Positions 26,296-35,837 of a stretch of 64,000 bases of DNA are shown here, piece by piece (position 1 is the first letter of the stretch; each line of letters begins with the position of its first letter). The position numbers and the translations under genes are program-made. The notes beneath the pieces are model-generated. The model was given only the letters and a program-made list of their open reading frames with translations. It made no database searches and was not told the origin of the DNA. The stretch is from NCBI RefSeq assembly GCF_001696455.1, contig NZ_MAUJ01000011.1, positions 1-64,000 on the forward strand, written 5' to 3'. The DNA comes from Pseudoalteromonas luteoviolacea (GTDB lineage Bacteria > Pseudomonadota > Gammaproteobacteria > Enterobacterales > Alteromonadaceae).

Positions 26296-26790
26296 TTAAT
26301 CTGTGATAACAGCACTCTCGATGATTACATCGTCTAGAGGTACATCTTGGTGGAAACCTGATGAGCCTGTTGCAACACCTTTGATCTTGTTCACAACATC
26401 CATGCCTTCAACAACTTCAGCGAATACACAGTATCCCCAACCTTGAGACGTTTCACTAGAAAAGTTAAGGAAGTCATTGTCGTTCACGTTGATAAAGAAT
26501 TGCGCTGTTGCAGAATGAGGATCTGGCGTACGCGCCATTGCTAACGTACCAACTTTGTTTGCAAGACCGTTGTTTGCTTCGTTTTGAATCGGTGCATCAA
26601 CTTCTTTTTGGCTCATGCCCGGCTCAAAACCGCCGCCCTGAATCATAAAGCCATCAATTACGCGGTGAAAAATAGTGCCAGTGTAGAAACCATTTTCAAC
26701 ATATTTCTTGAAGTTTGCGACAGTTGCTGGCGCTTCTTTTTCAAATAATGCGATTTTGATTTCGCCGAAGTTTGTTTGTAAAACAACCAT
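26296..26790 (-). CDS. ppiB: Cyclophilin-type peptidyl-prolyl isomerase, cytoplasmic
   Basis: 164 aa, without a signal peptide, matching the cytoplasmic PpiB. Family motifs: '[16 protein letters not shown]' (catalytic Arg/Phe/Gln), '[18 protein letters not shown]' and '[18 protein letters not shown]'. It speeds cis-trans isomerisation of proline peptide bonds. Divergent from cysS with a 210-nt gap, as in E. coli. Confidence 0.96.
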   Translation of the reverse strand: MVVLQTNFGEIKIALFEKEAPATVANFKKYVENGFYTGTIFHRVIDGFMIQGGGFEPGMSQKEVDAPIQNEANNGLANKVGTLAMARTPDPHSATAQFFINVNDNDFLNFSSETSQGWGYCVFAEVVEGMDVVNKIKGVATGSSGFHQDVPLDDVIIESAVITD

Positions 26791-27000
26791 AATGGGTCCT
26801 TGAATTACAATAAAAAGATTAAAACGCTATTTTATAGTACAACTGCAGAACTACAAAGTGTTGAAATTACTTTGACACTTTTACTGTGTAAAGTTTGTTA
26901 CCCAGACGGGGTAAAATTAGTATTTTTTACAGTAGAGGCAAGCCTGAGCAAGTGTTATTATGCCCAAGCTTTAAACACAACTTATTAGGAAAATAACTAC

Positions 27001-28380
27001 ATGTTGCAGATTTACGACACACTGACACGTCAAAAATCACCATTTAAGCCTCTCGTTGAAGGTAAAGTCGGCATGTATGTGTGTGGTATTACAATCTACG
27101 ATTTCTGCCATGTAGGCCATGCTCGCACATACGTGTCTTTTGATGTGATCAACCGCTATTTTCGTCATTTAGGTTATGACGTAACTTACGTGCGTAACAT
27201 TACTGATGTTGACGATAAAATCATCAAAAGAGCCTCTGAAAACAACGAAGAGATCAATGACTTGACTGTTCGTATGACCAAGGCAATGCATGAAGATTTC
27301 GAAGCCCTTAATATCTTACCAGCTGATATCGAGCCAACGGTAACTGGGCACATGGACGAAATCATTGAGATGATCGAACGGTTAGTTACGAAAGGCCATG
27401 CATACGTAGGTGACAGTGGAGACGTTTTATTCGACGTTTCTACATTTAAGGACTACGGCCAACTATCACAGCAAGACTTAGATATGCTACAGGCTGGCGC
27501 TCGCGTTGAAGTTGCAGAAGGTAAAGACGACCCGCTTGACTTTGTACTTTGGAAAAAAGCGAAAGCCGGTGAACCTTCGTGGACTTCACCTTGGGGAGAG
27601 GGCAGACCCGGTTGGCACATTGAATGTAGCGCAATGAGTTCAAAACACTTAGGTGATCTTTTTGATATCCATGGTGGTGGCTCTGACTTACAGTTTCCGC
27701 ACCATGAGAATGAAATTGCGCAATCTTGCTGTGCAAACAACGGCTGCTATGTGAACACTTGGATCCATACAGGCATGGTTCAAGTAAACAAAGAAAAAAT
27801 GTCTAAGTCGTTAGGTAATTTCTTTACTGTGCGTGAAGTACTAAAAGCTTATGACCGTGAAACAGTGCGCTATTTCTTAATCAATGGCCACTATCGCAGC
27901 CAATTGAACTACTCACAAGAAAACCTAGATCAAGCACGCTCTTCACTTGAGCGTATTTATACCGCGCTCCGTGGGGTTGAATTGGTTGAGGTTGAGCTAA
28001 AAGGCAATGCATTTGTTGAGCGTTTTGAAAATGCGATGAATGATGACTTTAATACGCCAGAAGCGCTGCCTGTTATTTATGAACTTGCAAAAGAAGTTAA
28101 CTTGTTAAAAGAGTCAGATCCGCAAGCTGCAGGTAAACATGCTTATATTCTGGTTAAGTTAGCAGAAGTACTGGGTATCGCACAGCAATCTCCAGAAAGC
28201 TTCCTGCAAGGCGAACAAGATGACGATGAAGTGGCAAAAATAGAGGCTTTGATTGAACAGCGCAAAACAGCGCGAGCCAACAAAGATTGGGCTGCTGCTG
28301 ATGAAGCACGTGATGCGTTAACTGCTATGGGCGTTGTGCTTGAAGACAGTGCTGGTAAAACGACTTGGCGCAAAGCTTAA
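27001..28380 (+). CDS. cysS: Cysteinyl-tRNA synthetase
   Basis: 459 aa, full length. Charges tRNA-Cys with cysteine. The class I signatures are visible: HIGH-type '[10 protein letters not shown]' near residue 34 and KMSKS ('[12 protein letters not shown]') near residue 267. Zn ligands include Cys28 ('YVCGITIYD'), the Cys in 'HIECSAMSS' and the His in '[10 protein letters not shown]'. It is preceded by AGGA. An ORF upstream at 26800-26988 is not credible as a gene. A 14-bp inverted repeat follows the stop. Confidence 0.97.
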   Translation: MLQIYDTLTRQKSPFKPLVEGKVGMYVCGITIYDFCHVGHARTYVSFDVINRYFRHLGYDVTYVRNITDVDDKIIKRASENNEEINDLTVRMTKAMHEDFEALNILPADIEPTVTGHMDEIIEMIERLVTKGHAYVGDSGDVLFDVSTFKDYGQLSQQDLDMLQAGARVEVAEGKDDPLDFVLWKKAKAGEPSWTSPWGEGRPGWHIECSAMSSKHLGDLFDIHGGGSDLQFPHHENEIAQSCCANNGCYVNTWIHTGMVQVNKEKMSKSLGNFFTVREVLKAYDRETVRYFLINGHYRSQLNYSQENLDQARSSLERIYTALRGVELVEVELKGNAFVERFENAMNDDFNTPEALPVIYELAKEVNLLKESDPQAAGKHAYILVKLAEVLGIAQQSPESFLQGEQDDDEVAKIEALIEQRKTARANKDWAAADEARDALTAMGVVLEDSAGKTTWRKA

Positions 28381-28745
28381 TCGATTATCTACAGGTAACA
28401 AGAAGCAATAAATTGCTTCTTGTTACTACTCTCTCTTGATTATTCTTCGACTCTCTTTTTACTTCCCAAAATAGAACACTTCCCCAAAAAGTATATTGGC
28501 ACGATTGGTTGCGTTTTTTATCGCCGATTAGGTGAGTTAGTTATGGCATATTTCGCATGGTTTGAGTCGCCAGAGCATGCATTTAGTGTGTCAATATGTC
28601 CATCAGTTGGTTAGCTGAGAAATAAAGCTGATAGTGGTGATATATGAAACTTAATCAAGTTACAGTAGGGTCTGAGTGTCGAGATTTGGTTTTTATCTAA
28701 ACAATGGTATTTTGAGAAAATAAATACTACGTAAAAGGAATCGTT
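28381..28745. other. 365-nt gap between cysS and the exported RidA gene
   Basis: It starts with a perfect 14-bp inverted repeat (28395-28426, GTAACAAGAAGCAA / loop taaa / TTGCTTCTTGTTAC), the likely cysS transcription end although it lacks a clean T-run. A 23-codon ORF (28543-28614, MAYFAWFESPEHAFSVSICP...) could be a small peptide or a gene remnant. The rest is AT-rich and shows nothing else that I can support. Confidence 0.55.
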
Positions 28746-29213
28746 ATGAAGAAATATGCTATTGCGGTCATTTTATTAACTTTGAGCACGGGTTCGTCGG
28801 TCGCTAAGCCAAAAGCGACAAAGGGGATAGAGTTTCTGAATTCTTATGCCGTGTTACCCGCAGGACATAATTTACCGTTTTCAGAAGCGGTAAAAGTTAA
28901 TGATAAAGTGTACCTCTCTGGTCAAATAGGGATTCAGCCTGGCACTACTAAATTGGTAGAAGGGGGAATTGGGCCTGAAAGCAAGCAAACTATGGAAAAC
29001 ATACGCGCGAGCTTGAATGCACATGGCTTGAGTATGAAAGATATATTTAAATGCACCATTATGTTGGCAGACATAAAAGAGTGGCCTGAATTTAATAAAG
29101 TCTATACCAAGTTTTTTAGTCGCCCTTACCCTGCAAGAAGCGCTTTTTCTACGAACGGACTTGCTTTGGGAGCGCGTGTAGAGGTTGAATGTATTGCAGC
29201 AGTACCGACTTAA
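28746..29213 (+). CDS. Exported RidA/YjgF-family protein
   Basis: 155 aa. Residues 1-20 are a signal peptide (MKKYAIAVILLTLSTGSSVA), so the mature protein is predicted to be periplasmic. The rest is a complete RidA domain: 'VNDKVYLSGQIGIQPGTTKL', 'ESKQTMENIRASLNAHGLSMKDIFKCTIMLADI', 'YPARSAF' with the enamine/imine-binding Arg131, and 'ARVEVECIAAV' with Glu148. Cytoplasmic RidA deaminates reactive 2-aminoacrylate; what an exported version does is not known to me. Monocistronic with an AAGGAA ribosome site. Confidence 0.87.
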   Translation: MKKYAIAVILLTLSTGSSVAKPKATKGIEFLNSYAVLPAGHNLPFSEAVKVNDKVYLSGQIGIQPGTTKLVEGGIGPESKQTMENIRASLNAHGLSMKDIFKCTIMLADIKEWPEFNKVYTKFFSRPYPARSAFSTNGLALGARVEVECIAAVPT

Positions 29214-29349
29214 AGAGCTTTTGCTAAGCGTCATTGTTATTTTGACGCTGCTCTGCTGTTCTACCAGTTCTACATAATAATATGGTTTTATTGACTTTTA
29301 TTGCTGTGGTACCTTTAAGTTTTTAACGTTGTAATGGAAGTATCGCAAT

Positions 29350-29631
29350 ATGAAATTAGCTTTGGTTACCGCTTGTGCGGCATTTGTATTGGCTGGATGT
29401 AAAGTAAATGAAGGCGCATCGTACGACAAGGAGGCAGAGCCTCAAGACAGAACAGAGTACGTTGGCGTTGAAGGTGTGGTCCAGTCACAGAAAGATAAAG
29501 TCTATCTTATGAACAAAGAATTAAGCGACAAATGTAAAAATGCTAAAGTTGATCATGCAGTTGCACTAACTAATAACGACCAACAAGCGCTTAAGCGTCA
29601 AGAGAAGATCATCAAGTCGACATGTAAATAG
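29350..29631 (+). CDS. Small lipoprotein of unknown function
   Basis: 93 aa. Lipobox LAGC (Cys17) after a short signal peptide 'MKLALVTACAAFVLAG'. The mature part is charged, with two further cysteines ('SDKCKNAKVD' and a C-terminal 'KSTCK') that could form a disulphide in the periplasm. No family recognised. Preceded by a GGAAG ribosome site; the gap to the next gene is ~110 nt. Confidence 0.7.
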   Translation: MKLALVTACAAFVLAGCKVNEGASYDKEAEPQDRTEYVGVEGVVQSQKDKVYLMNKELSDKCKNAKVDHAVALTNNDQQALKRQEKIIKSTCK

Positions 29632-29740
29632 CTATTTGGTACTTCACATCCCGCCTTTTTTGGTGACAAGGCATGCAGTTTGCTTAACTTTTGAGGTAAT
29701 CATTAAACGGCAAAGGCGTGCCTTTTAAAAGGAGTATAAA

Positions 29741-30151
29741 ATGCTATTGCATAAAACCAACGCGACCCCTCAATCTACCTACTCATCATCACGCACTGGC
29801 GCCGATAAAACGCAAAGTGGTGAAACGTTTGCTAATGAATTAAACAATCAAAACCCTGTTTCACAATTATCGCAGTCTTTGAGGCAAAAGGACTTATCGA
29901 CATCTAGTCAGAACCAGAGTTTTTTATCTCAGGTACAACAAACGTTGATGTTTAACCGTCTTGGCGTAAACGAGGAAAAAGTTAAAGAGATCAGAGCTAA
30001 AATGGATGAGCTTTTAAGTCGATTAGAGAATGGAGAAATCAGTAAAGAGGACTTTGACAAACAAATGGAGATGTTAGAGTCGATGATGGCGAAAGAGTTA
30101 AAATCAACGGAAGAAGCAGAAAAACAGTCCAATAAATTGGAGCACTATTAA
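29741..30151 (+). CDS. Hypothetical protein with C-terminal coiled coil
   Basis: 136 aa, not recognised. Residues 1-70 are Ser/Gln/Asn-rich and probably disordered. Residues ~78-136 are highly charged and helical ('VKEIRAKMDELLSRLENGEISKEDFDKQMEMLESMM') and look like a coiled coil or SHOCT-like helical hairpin. No signal peptide or membrane segment. Good AAGGAG ribosome site. Its stop codon sits inside a hairpin (30139-30159) shared with the convergent folD 3' end. Confidence 0.6.
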   Translation: MLLHKTNATPQSTYSSSRTGADKTQSGETFANELNNQNPVSQLSQSLRQKDLSTSSQNQSFLSQVQQTLMFNRLGVNEEKVKEIRAKMDELLSRLENGEISKEDFDKQMEMLESMMAKELKSTEEAEKQSNKLEHY

Positions 30152-30159
30152 AGTGCTCC
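30139..30159. terminator. Hairpin between the convergent 136-aa gene and folD
   Basis: Perfect 8-bp stem GGAGCACT / AGTGCTCC with a 5-nt loop, overlapping the stop codon of the plus-strand gene. T-runs are poor on both sides, so termination is only probable. Confidence 0.45.
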
Positions 30160-30169
30160 TGACACGTTA

Positions 30170-31024
30170 CTAGCGTTTGCTGTTTTCACACGCTTCTAGT
30201 GTGTTTTCAATTAAGCTGGCAACGGTCATCGGGCCAACGCCTCCAGGTACCGGTGTGATAAAGCTCGCTTTTTGTTCCGCTTTATCATATTGCACATCAC
30301 CAACCAGTTTTCCAGATTCCAGTCTGTTGATACCTACATCAATAACAATGGCACCTTCTTTCACCCAGTCACCTGGAATAAACTCAGGTTTACCAACGGC
30401 AACAACCAACAGGTCTGCACGACGAACATGGGCTTCCAAATCTTGCGTAAATTTGTGACATACCGTGGTGGTGCAGCCCGCTAGCAGTAATTCTAAAGAC
30501 ATAGGTCTGCCGACAATATTAGAAGCACCGACAACGACAGCATGCATGCCTTTATATCGTACACCCGTCGAATCGAGCAGGGTGATAATGCCTTTTGGTG
30601 TACAAGGCCTCAGTGCAGGCATTCTTTGCGCCAGTCTACCAACGTTATACGGGTGGAAACCGTCAACGTCTTTGCTTGGGTGAATACGCTCTAGAATTTT
30701 CTCGGCATCCAAACCCTCAGGTAAAGGGAGTTGTACCAAGATACCATCAACTTCTGGATCAACATTTAGGTTGTCTACCAGCTCGAGTAACTGTTCTTCA
30801 CTCGTATCATTGGGTAAATCGTATGACTTAGAAACAAAGCCTACTTCTTCACAGGCTTTACGCTTTGAGCCAACATAAACTTGACTGGCAGGATCTTGCC
30901 CGACAAGTACCACAGCCAATCCTGGGGCCCTTAGTCCTTCAGCTACTCGCTGCTCTACACGTTTTGCGACTGTACTGCGAACCTGTTTCGCAATTGCTTT
31001 GCCATCTATGATGTTTGCCGTCAT
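30170..31024 (-). CDS. folD: Methylenetetrahydrofolate dehydrogenase / cyclohydrolase
   Basis: 284 aa. Interconverts 5,10-methylene- and 10-formyl-tetrahydrofolate with NADP. Signatures: '[22 protein letters not shown]' containing the catalytic Tyr and Lys, '[14 protein letters not shown]', '[15 protein letters not shown]', and '[18 protein letters not shown]' near the C-terminus. AAAGGTCA ribosome site before the ATG. Transcribed away from the tRNA cluster. Confidence 0.97.
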   Translation of the reverse strand: MTANIIDGKAIAKQVRSTVAKRVEQRVAEGLRAPGLAVVLVGQDPASQVYVGSKRKACEEVGFVSKSYDLPNDTSEEQLLELVDNLNVDPEVDGILVQLPLPEGLDAEKILERIHPSKDVDGFHPYNVGRLAQRMPALRPCTPKGIITLLDSTGVRYKGMHAVVVGASNIVGRPMSLELLLAGCTTTVCHKFTQDLEAHVRRADLLVVAVGKPEFIPGDWVKEGAIVIDVGINRLESGKLVGDVQYDKAEQKASFITPVPGGVGPMTVASLIENTLEACENSKR

Positions 31025-31410
31025 GGGTGACCTTTATATATAAGGGTTAGTTACTTGAACGATTATAGAGTTAAAAAGGGGTCACTCTATTTAAATATGG
31101 CAGTATGTATTCCTTCACAATAAAAATAGGGTATGTGTAAGGATTACAACTGTACTGCCTATATTTTCGCAAAATTGAACTGATTAGCCAAGCTAGATCC
31201 CACGATAAACATTGAGCAAAGTTAAGAGACGCGGAATAAGTTGAGTAAAATTTGATTGTTTCAGCTGATTTTTAACCCTTTTGTGGTAAAAATAGGCAGT
31301 TGAAATAATTTTTAAAAAAAATGTTTGACCTCAACAACTCAAATCTCTAATATGCACCCCGTTGCCAACGAGGGGTGTTAAATAAAAACATTCTGAGTAA
31401 GTAACAAAAT
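31025..31410. other. 386-nt AT-rich gap between folD and the tRNA cluster
   Basis: The only element I can support is the tRNA promoter at 31325-31353. The remaining ~300 nt is AT-rich and presumably also contains the minus-strand folD promoter. No ORF of note. Confidence 0.5.
31325..31353 (+). promoter_or_regulatory. Sigma-70 promoter of the tRNA cluster
   Basis: TTGACC, 17 nt, TAATAT, followed by a C-rich stretch (GCACCCCG). Near-consensus boxes with such a discriminator are typical of stringently controlled stable-RNA promoters. Confidence 0.85.
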
Positions 31411-31487
31411 CGGCGATTAGCGCAGCTTGGTAGCGCACTTGGTTTGGGTCCAAGGGGTCGCAGGTTCAAATCCTGCATCGCCGACCA
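31411..31487 (+). tRNA. tRNA-Pro (anticodon TGG)
   Basis: 77 nt with encoded CCA. Acceptor CGGCGAT pairs with ATCGCCG; the anticodon stem CTTGG/CCAAG encloses TTTGGGT, anticodon TGG; the T-arm contains GTTCAAATC. Confidence 0.97.
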
Positions 31488-31536
31488 CTTCTTCCTAGAA
31501 GATGTGGGTGGATAGCACACAAGTGTTGTTTGTGTT

Positions 31537-31613
<77 letters not shown>

Positions 31614-31636
31614 TTTAAATAAAGTCCACATGTAGT

Positions 31637-31713
31637 GGCGGCTGTAGCTCAGTTGGTAGAGCCCTGGATTGTGATTCCGGTTGTCGTGGGTTCGAGCCCC
31701 ATCAGTCGCCCCA
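31637..31713 (+). tRNA. tRNA-His (anticodon GTG)
   Basis: 77 nt including the extra G at -1 that is typical of tRNA-His, pairing with C73. Anticodon loop TTGTGAT gives GTG. Encoded CCA; T-arm GTTCGAGCC. Confidence 0.97.
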
Positions 31714-31733
31714 TCTACACTCAAAAAATGTTT

Positions 31734-31810
31734 CGGCGATTAGCGCAGCTTGGTAGCGCACTTGGTTTGGGTCCAAGGGGTCGCAGGTTCAAATCCTGCA
31801 TCGCCGACCA
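31734..31810 (+). tRNA. tRNA-Pro (anticodon TGG), second identical copy
   Basis: Base-for-base identical to the tRNA-Pro at 31411-31487 over all 77 nt, while the flanks differ. Pro-Arg-His-Pro therefore form one cluster from the promoter at 31325. Confidence 0.97.
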
Positions 31811-31912
31811 TCTCCTCACTCTTATTTTTCTCTATTTTTTCCTTAAATATATTATTGTTACCTTATATCTCATTTATTTCAGCGGATTGCTCGACTCTAC
31901 GGTTTTATAGGT

Positions 31913-31918
31913 TATAAT
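31913..31918 (+). promoter_or_regulatory. -10 box of the tig promoter
   Basis: TATAAT followed by GCCGCG. A weak -35 (TCGACT) lies 16 nt upstream. It would give a tig leader of about 160 nt. Confidence 0.55.
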
Positions 31919-31924
31919 GCCGCG

Positions 31925-32084
31925 TCTAATGTTTAACAATAGTGCCCTGATGGGGCAGGCAGCAAGTCTGGCATGTAATTGGTAGGTTATCAGCGCATTT
32001 CGCTAAAATGCCAATTGCACTTCTGTGTCGACTTGTTTGTGAAGGAAGGCGCGTTGTCGCCAAAAATGAAAATTGAGGTATATC
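31925..32084 (+). other. Long, partly structured 5' leader of tig
   Basis: Contains a hairpin TGCCC-tgatg-GGGCA and a longer inverted repeat in which GGCAT and AATTGG pair with CCAATT and ATGCC about 40 nt later. No known riboswitch was recognised. Confidence 0.4.
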
Positions 32085-33392
32085 ATGCAAGTTTCTGTTG
32101 AGACGACTCAAGGCCTTGAGCGCCGTCTGACTATCACCGTTCCTGCAGAGAACGTTGAGACTGAAGTTAAAAAACGCTTACAACAACTGTCTAAAACCCA
32201 GCGTATTGACGGTTTCCGTCCCGGTAAAGTACCTGTTTCTGTAATCAACAAGCGCTATGGTGCTGCAGTTCGTCAAGAAGTGGCTGGCGACTTAATGCAA
32301 CGTAACTACATCGAAGCGATCGTTTCAGAAAAGATCAACCCTGCTGGTGCACCTAGCTTTGCTCCTAAGTCTTTAGAAGCTGGTAAAGATCTTGAGTTTG
32401 AAGCAACTTTTGAAGTTTACCCAGAAGTTGAAATCAAAGACCTAGACAAAGTTTCTGTTGAAAAGCCAGTTGTAGATGTAACTGCTGACGACCTAGCGAA
32501 TATGCTAGAGACGCTTCGCAAGCAGCACGCTACTTGGACTGAAGTAGAAGCAGCAGCTGGTGAGCAAGATCGTGTAACTATCGATTTCTTAGGTACTGTT
32601 GAAGGTGAAGAGTTTGAAGGCGGTAAAGCTGAAGACTTCCCTCTAGAACTAGGTCAAGGTCGTATGATCCCTGGTTTTGAAGATGGTATCGTTGGTAAGA
32701 AAGCGGGCGACGAAGTTGTTGCTGACGTAACTTTCCCAGAAGAGTATCACGCAGAGAACCTTAAAGGTAAGCCTGCGCAGTTCACAATCACTGTGAAGAA
32801 AGTTGAAGTTCAAGAACTTCCAGAGCTTAACGACGAGTTTGCAACTAAATTCGGTGTAGCTGAAGGCGGTGTTGACGCTCTTAAAGAAGAAGTTAAAAAG
32901 AACATGACGCGCGAGCTTGACCAAGCTGTTAAAGCAAAGGTTAAAGAGCAAGCTATCCAAGGCTTACTTGAAACTAATGAAGTTGAAGTACCTAAAGCGC
33001 TTATCGACCAAGAAATCGATGCACTTCGTCAGCAAGCTGCACAGCGTTTCGGTGGTGATGCTAAGAACATGCCTGAGCTTCCAGCTGAACTATTCCATGA
33101 GCAAGCTGTAACTCGCGTTAAGACAGGTCTTCTTCTTGGTGAAGTGATCAAAGCGAACGACATTAAAGTTGACGACGCAAAAGTTGAGTCTTTAATTGAA
33201 ACAGTTGCTTCAGCTTACGAAGATCCTTCAGAAGTAGTTAACTACTACAAAGAAAATGATCAACTAATGCAGCAAATGCGTAATGTAGCAATGGAAGAGC
33301 AAGCTGTTGAAGCTGTACTTGCAAGCGCTACGGTTACTGATGTTGAAAAGTCTTTTGACGACATCATGAACCCACAACAAGCTGCAGAGTAA
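32085..33392 (+). CDS. tig: Trigger factor chaperone
   Basis: 435 aa from ATG 32085 ([19 protein letters not shown]), chosen over an in-frame TTG four codons upstream because it follows GAGG at the right distance and matches family starts. Ribosome-associated chaperone and prolyl isomerase. The ribosome-binding loop is visible as 'GFRPGKVP' (~residues 43-50). The FKBP-type domain follows ('[19 protein letters not shown]' and '[21 protein letters not shown]'), then the helical C-terminal arms. Codon use looks strongly biased, in line with high expression. It heads the tig-clpP-clpX-lon-hupB-ppiD protein-quality block. Confidence 0.97.
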   Translation: MQVSVETTQGLERRLTITVPAENVETEVKKRLQQLSKTQRIDGFRPGKVPVSVINKRYGAAVRQEVAGDLMQRNYIEAIVSEKINPAGAPSFAPKSLEAGKDLEFEATFEVYPEVEIKDLDKVSVEKPVVDVTADDLANMLETLRKQHATWTEVEAAAGEQDRVTIDFLGTVEGEEFEGGKAEDFPLELGQGRMIPGFEDGIVGKKAGDEVVADVTFPEEYHAENLKGKPAQFTITVKKVEVQELPELNDEFATKFGVAEGGVDALKEEVKKNMTRELDQAVKAKVKEQAIQGLLETNEVEVPKALIDQEIDALRQQAAQRFGGDAKNMPELPAELFHEQAVTRVKTGLLLGEVIKANDIKVDDAKVESLIETVASAYEDPSEVVNYYKENDQLMQQMRNVAMEEQAVEAVLASATVTDVEKSFDDIMNPQQAAE

Positions 33393-33449
33393 GTTTCTTC
33401 CCTCGACTATGAGGAAAGCATTGACTTACTGTTAAGCTAACGCTTAAAT

Positions 33450-33492
33450 GGCTCGTAATGCTCTGTTAATTGCAGTGCTGCGAGCCTTTTTC
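33450..33492 (+). terminator. Terminator after tig
   Basis: GGCTCG and CGAGCC form a stem around a 25-nt loop that contains further pairing, followed by TTTTTCG. Confidence 0.65.
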
Positions 33493-33585
33493 GTTATGAT
33501 GATAGAGAAAAAGTACAAGGCTAGTTCAATAATTAGCACTTGAACTGCGCAGCAAACCTGCCTCGCATACAAAGGAACCAATAAT

Positions 33586-34194
33586 ATGAATGACGGTATG
33601 ATAGATCCTCTAAACGCTTTAGTGCCTATGGTTGTTGAGCAGACAGCTAAAGGTGAGCGTTCTTACGATATTTATTCTCGTTTGCTTAAAGAGAGAATTA
33701 TATTTTTGACAGGTCAAGTTGAAGACCATATGGCAAATCTGATTGTTGCACAAATGTTGTTTCTTGAATCGGAAAGCCCAGATAAAGATATTTACCTATA
33801 CATCAACTCTCCTGGTGGCTCTGTGACAGCTGGTATGTCTATCTATGACACGATGAACTTCATCAAGCCAGATGTGAGCACTGTGTGTGTTGGCCAAGCG
33901 GCAAGTATGGGCGCATTTTTGTTATCAGGCGGTGCCAAGGGCAAGCGCTATTGCCTACCAAACTCTCGTGTCATGATCCACCAGCCATTGGGCGGCTTCC
34001 AAGGTCAAGCGTCTGACTTTGAGATCCATGCAAAAGAAATCTTAACAATTAAAGAAAAATTAAACAGATTACTTGCTGATCATACTGGCCAGCCGTTCGA
34101 TGTAGTTGCCAATGACACAGACCGTGATAACTTTATGAATGCGCAAGAAGCTGTAGAGTACGGTTTGGTTGATGCGGTACATACCAGCCGCTAA
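33586..34194 (+). CDS. clpP: ATP-dependent Clp protease proteolytic subunit
   Basis: 202 aa. Forms the barrel protease that degrades substrates fed by ClpX or ClpA. The catalytic triad is visible: Ser in '[12 protein letters not shown]', His in '[10 protein letters not shown]' and Asp in 'NDTDRDNFM'. The N-terminal 14 residues probably form the self-cleaved propeptide. AAAGGAA ribosome site. A terminator separates it from clpX, which has its own start region. Confidence 0.98.
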   Translation: MNDGMIDPLNALVPMVVEQTAKGERSYDIYSRLLKERIIFLTGQVEDHMANLIVAQMLFLESESPDKDIYLYINSPGGSVTAGMSIYDTMNFIKPDVSTVCVGQAASMGAFLLSGGAKGKRYCLPNSRVMIHQPLGGFQGQASDFEIHAKEILTIKEKLNRLLADHTGQPFDVVANDTDRDNFMNAQEAVEYGLVDAVHTSR

Positions 34195-34242
34195 ATAATG
34201 CACTATTTATTTTTAGGTGAAAATTTACACCTTGAAATAATA

Positions 34243-34280
34243 AAACTTGGATCTATATCTTAGAGAGGTCCAAGTTTTTT
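34243..34280 (+). terminator. Terminator after clpP
   Basis: AACTTGGA / TCCAAGTT stem around a 17-nt loop, followed by TTTTTT. Confidence 0.8.
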
Positions 34281-34340
34281 AGAGTTTATTGCCAAAATGA
34301 AGACTTTTGCACGAGTACTTTTCATTTTGCGCTAGCTTAG

Positions 34341-34370
34341 CTATACCAACTGATTTTTTATTTGGTATAG
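34341..34370. repeat. Palindrome between clpP and clpX
   Basis: CTATACCAA and TTGGTATAG are perfect inverted repeats separated by a T-rich 12-nt spacer. It lies 60 nt downstream of the clpP terminator and 60 nt before clpX. It may be a dispersed short palindrome or an operator; this window alone cannot decide. Confidence 0.55.
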
Positions 34371-34430
34371 TTAAAGCATGTATTGTGTTGTCACGGTAGT
34401 GGCAACTCACCAAATTTAAGAGGTAGTTGA

Positions 34431-35714
34431 ATGTCAGACACTCCTACAGACGGCGACAAGAATAGCAAACTCTTGTACTGCTCATTTTGTGGTAAGAGTC
34501 AGCACGAAGTACGCAAGTTAATTGCTGGTCCATCAGTATACATTTGTGATGAATGCGTCGAACTGTGTAACGACATCATTAGGGAAGAGATCAAGGATAT
34601 TGCGCCGCAGCATGATTCGTCTGATAAACTGCCGGTGCCTAAAGAAATCCGTAACCATCTGGATGATTATGTAATCGGGCAAGAGCACGCGAAAAAAGTA
34701 TTGTCAGTAGCAGTTTACAATCATTACAAACGCTTGAGAAACCAAGGTATTAAAACTGAGGTTGAACTAGGCAAAAGTAACATCCTACTGATCGGTCCTA
34801 CTGGTAGTGGTAAAACTTTATTAGCAGAAACACTCGCAAGATTGTTAGATGTGCCATTTACAATGGCGGATGCAACCACATTAACCGAAGCGGGTTATGT
34901 TGGTGAAGACGTTGAGAATATCATTCAGAAGTTACTTCAAAAATGTGATTATGATGTAGAAAAAGCTCAGCGTGGCATCGTGTACATTGATGAGATTGAT
35001 AAGATTTCTCGTAAGTCTGATAACCCATCTATTACAAGAGATGTGTCAGGCGAGGGTGTACAGCAAGCACTATTGAAGCTGATTGAAGGGACAGTAGCGT
35101 CTGTACCACCTCAAGGTGGTCGCAAACACCCTCAGCAAGAGTTTTTACAAGTAGACACATCTAAGATTCTGTTTATTTGTGGCGGTGCGTTTGCCGGTCT
35201 TGATAAAGTAATCGAACAACGTAGTCATACAAGTACAGGTATTGGCTTTGGCGCTGAAGTAAAAGGTGCTGACAGTGAGCGTTCATTAAGTGAAACGTTT
35301 AAAGATGTTGAGCCAGAAGATCTTGTTAAATACGGATTAATCCCTGAGTTTATTGGCCGTTTACCTGTTGTTGCAACACTGACAGAGCTAGATGAAGACG
35401 CGCTAATACAAATCTTAAATGAGCCTAAAAATGCACTGACGAAACAGTATGGTGCGCTATTTAAGATGGAAGGTGTTGAACTAGAGTTCCGCGAAGATGC
35501 TTTGAAAGCGATTGCACACAAAGCAATGGAACGTAAAACGGGTGCTCGAGGATTACGCTCAATTGTTGAAGCTGTATTACTTGAAACTATGTATGAGTTA
35601 CCTTCAATTGAAGATGTAAGCAAAGTTGTCATTGACGAAACTGTAATTAAGGGGGAGTCAGATCCTATCTTAATTTATGAAAACAGTGGTCAAGACAAAG
35701 CTGCGTCTGAGTAA
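34431..35714 (+). CDS. clpX: Clp protease ATP-binding subunit ClpX
   Basis: 427 aa. AAA+ unfoldase that recognises degron-tagged proteins and feeds them to ClpP. N-terminal zinc-binding domain with four Cys ('[10 protein letters not shown]' and '[10 protein letters not shown]'). Walker A '[10 protein letters not shown]' near residue 120, Walker B '[11 protein letters not shown]', pore loop '[10 protein letters not shown]', ClpP-contacting IGF-type loop '[10 protein letters not shown]', sensor 2 'GARGLRS'. AGAGGT ribosome site. Followed by a strong terminator. Confidence 0.98.
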   Translation: MSDTPTDGDKNSKLLYCSFCGKSQHEVRKLIAGPSVYICDECVELCNDIIREEIKDIAPQHDSSDKLPVPKEIRNHLDDYVIGQEHAKKVLSVAVYNHYKRLRNQGIKTEVELGKSNILLIGPTGSGKTLLAETLARLLDVPFTMADATTLTEAGYVGEDVENIIQKLLQKCDYDVEKAQRGIVYIDEIDKISRKSDNPSITRDVSGEGVQQALLKLIEGTVASVPPQGGRKHPQQEFLQVDTSKILFICGGAFAGLDKVIEQRSHTSTGIGFGAEVKGADSERSLSETFKDVEPEDLVKYGLIPEFIGRLPVVATLTELDEDALIQILNEPKNALTKQYGALFKMEGVELEFREDALKAIAHKAMERKTGARGLRSIVEAVLLETMYELPSIEDVSKVVIDETVIKGESDPILIYENSGQDKAASE

Positions 35715-35731
35715 TCAGGCAAGATAATTAG

Positions 35732-35757
35732 AAAAGGAGCCTCGTGCTCCTTTTTTT
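35732..35757 (+). terminator. Terminator after clpX
   Basis: AAAGGAGC / GCTCCTTT stem with loop ctcgt and a seven-T run. Confidence 0.92.
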
Positions 35758-35766
35758 GTCGAAGAG

Positions 35767-35795
35767 TTGAACTTTATAGAGGGCATCCCCATATA
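35767..35795 (+). promoter_or_regulatory. Heat-shock (sigma-32 type) promoter of lon
   Basis: TTGAA, 15 nt, CCCCATATA, 43 nt before the lon ATG. The same arrangement is known for the E. coli lon heat-shock promoter. Confidence 0.8.
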
Positions 35796-35837
35796 CCTCT
35801 GTAATCTTAAAAATAAAAGAAGTGCGAAGAGAACAAA

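Noticed and set aside
26800-26988. 62-aa ORF between ppiB and cysS
   Set aside because: AT-rich, no ribosome site, and it occupies the region needed for two divergent promoters.
28420-28614. 64-aa ORF downstream of cysS as a full gene
   Set aside because: It would start with TTG inside the cysS hairpin and has no ribosome site; only the final 23 codons are kept as a tentative peptide.
31635-31910. 91-aa ORF over the tRNA cluster
   Set aside because: It is read through tRNA-His and tRNA-Pro genes.
33541-33570. Heat-shock-like promoter (CTTGAA...CCTCGCAT) before clpP
   Set aside because: It would place transcription start almost on the ribosome site, and the downstream box is a poor match.
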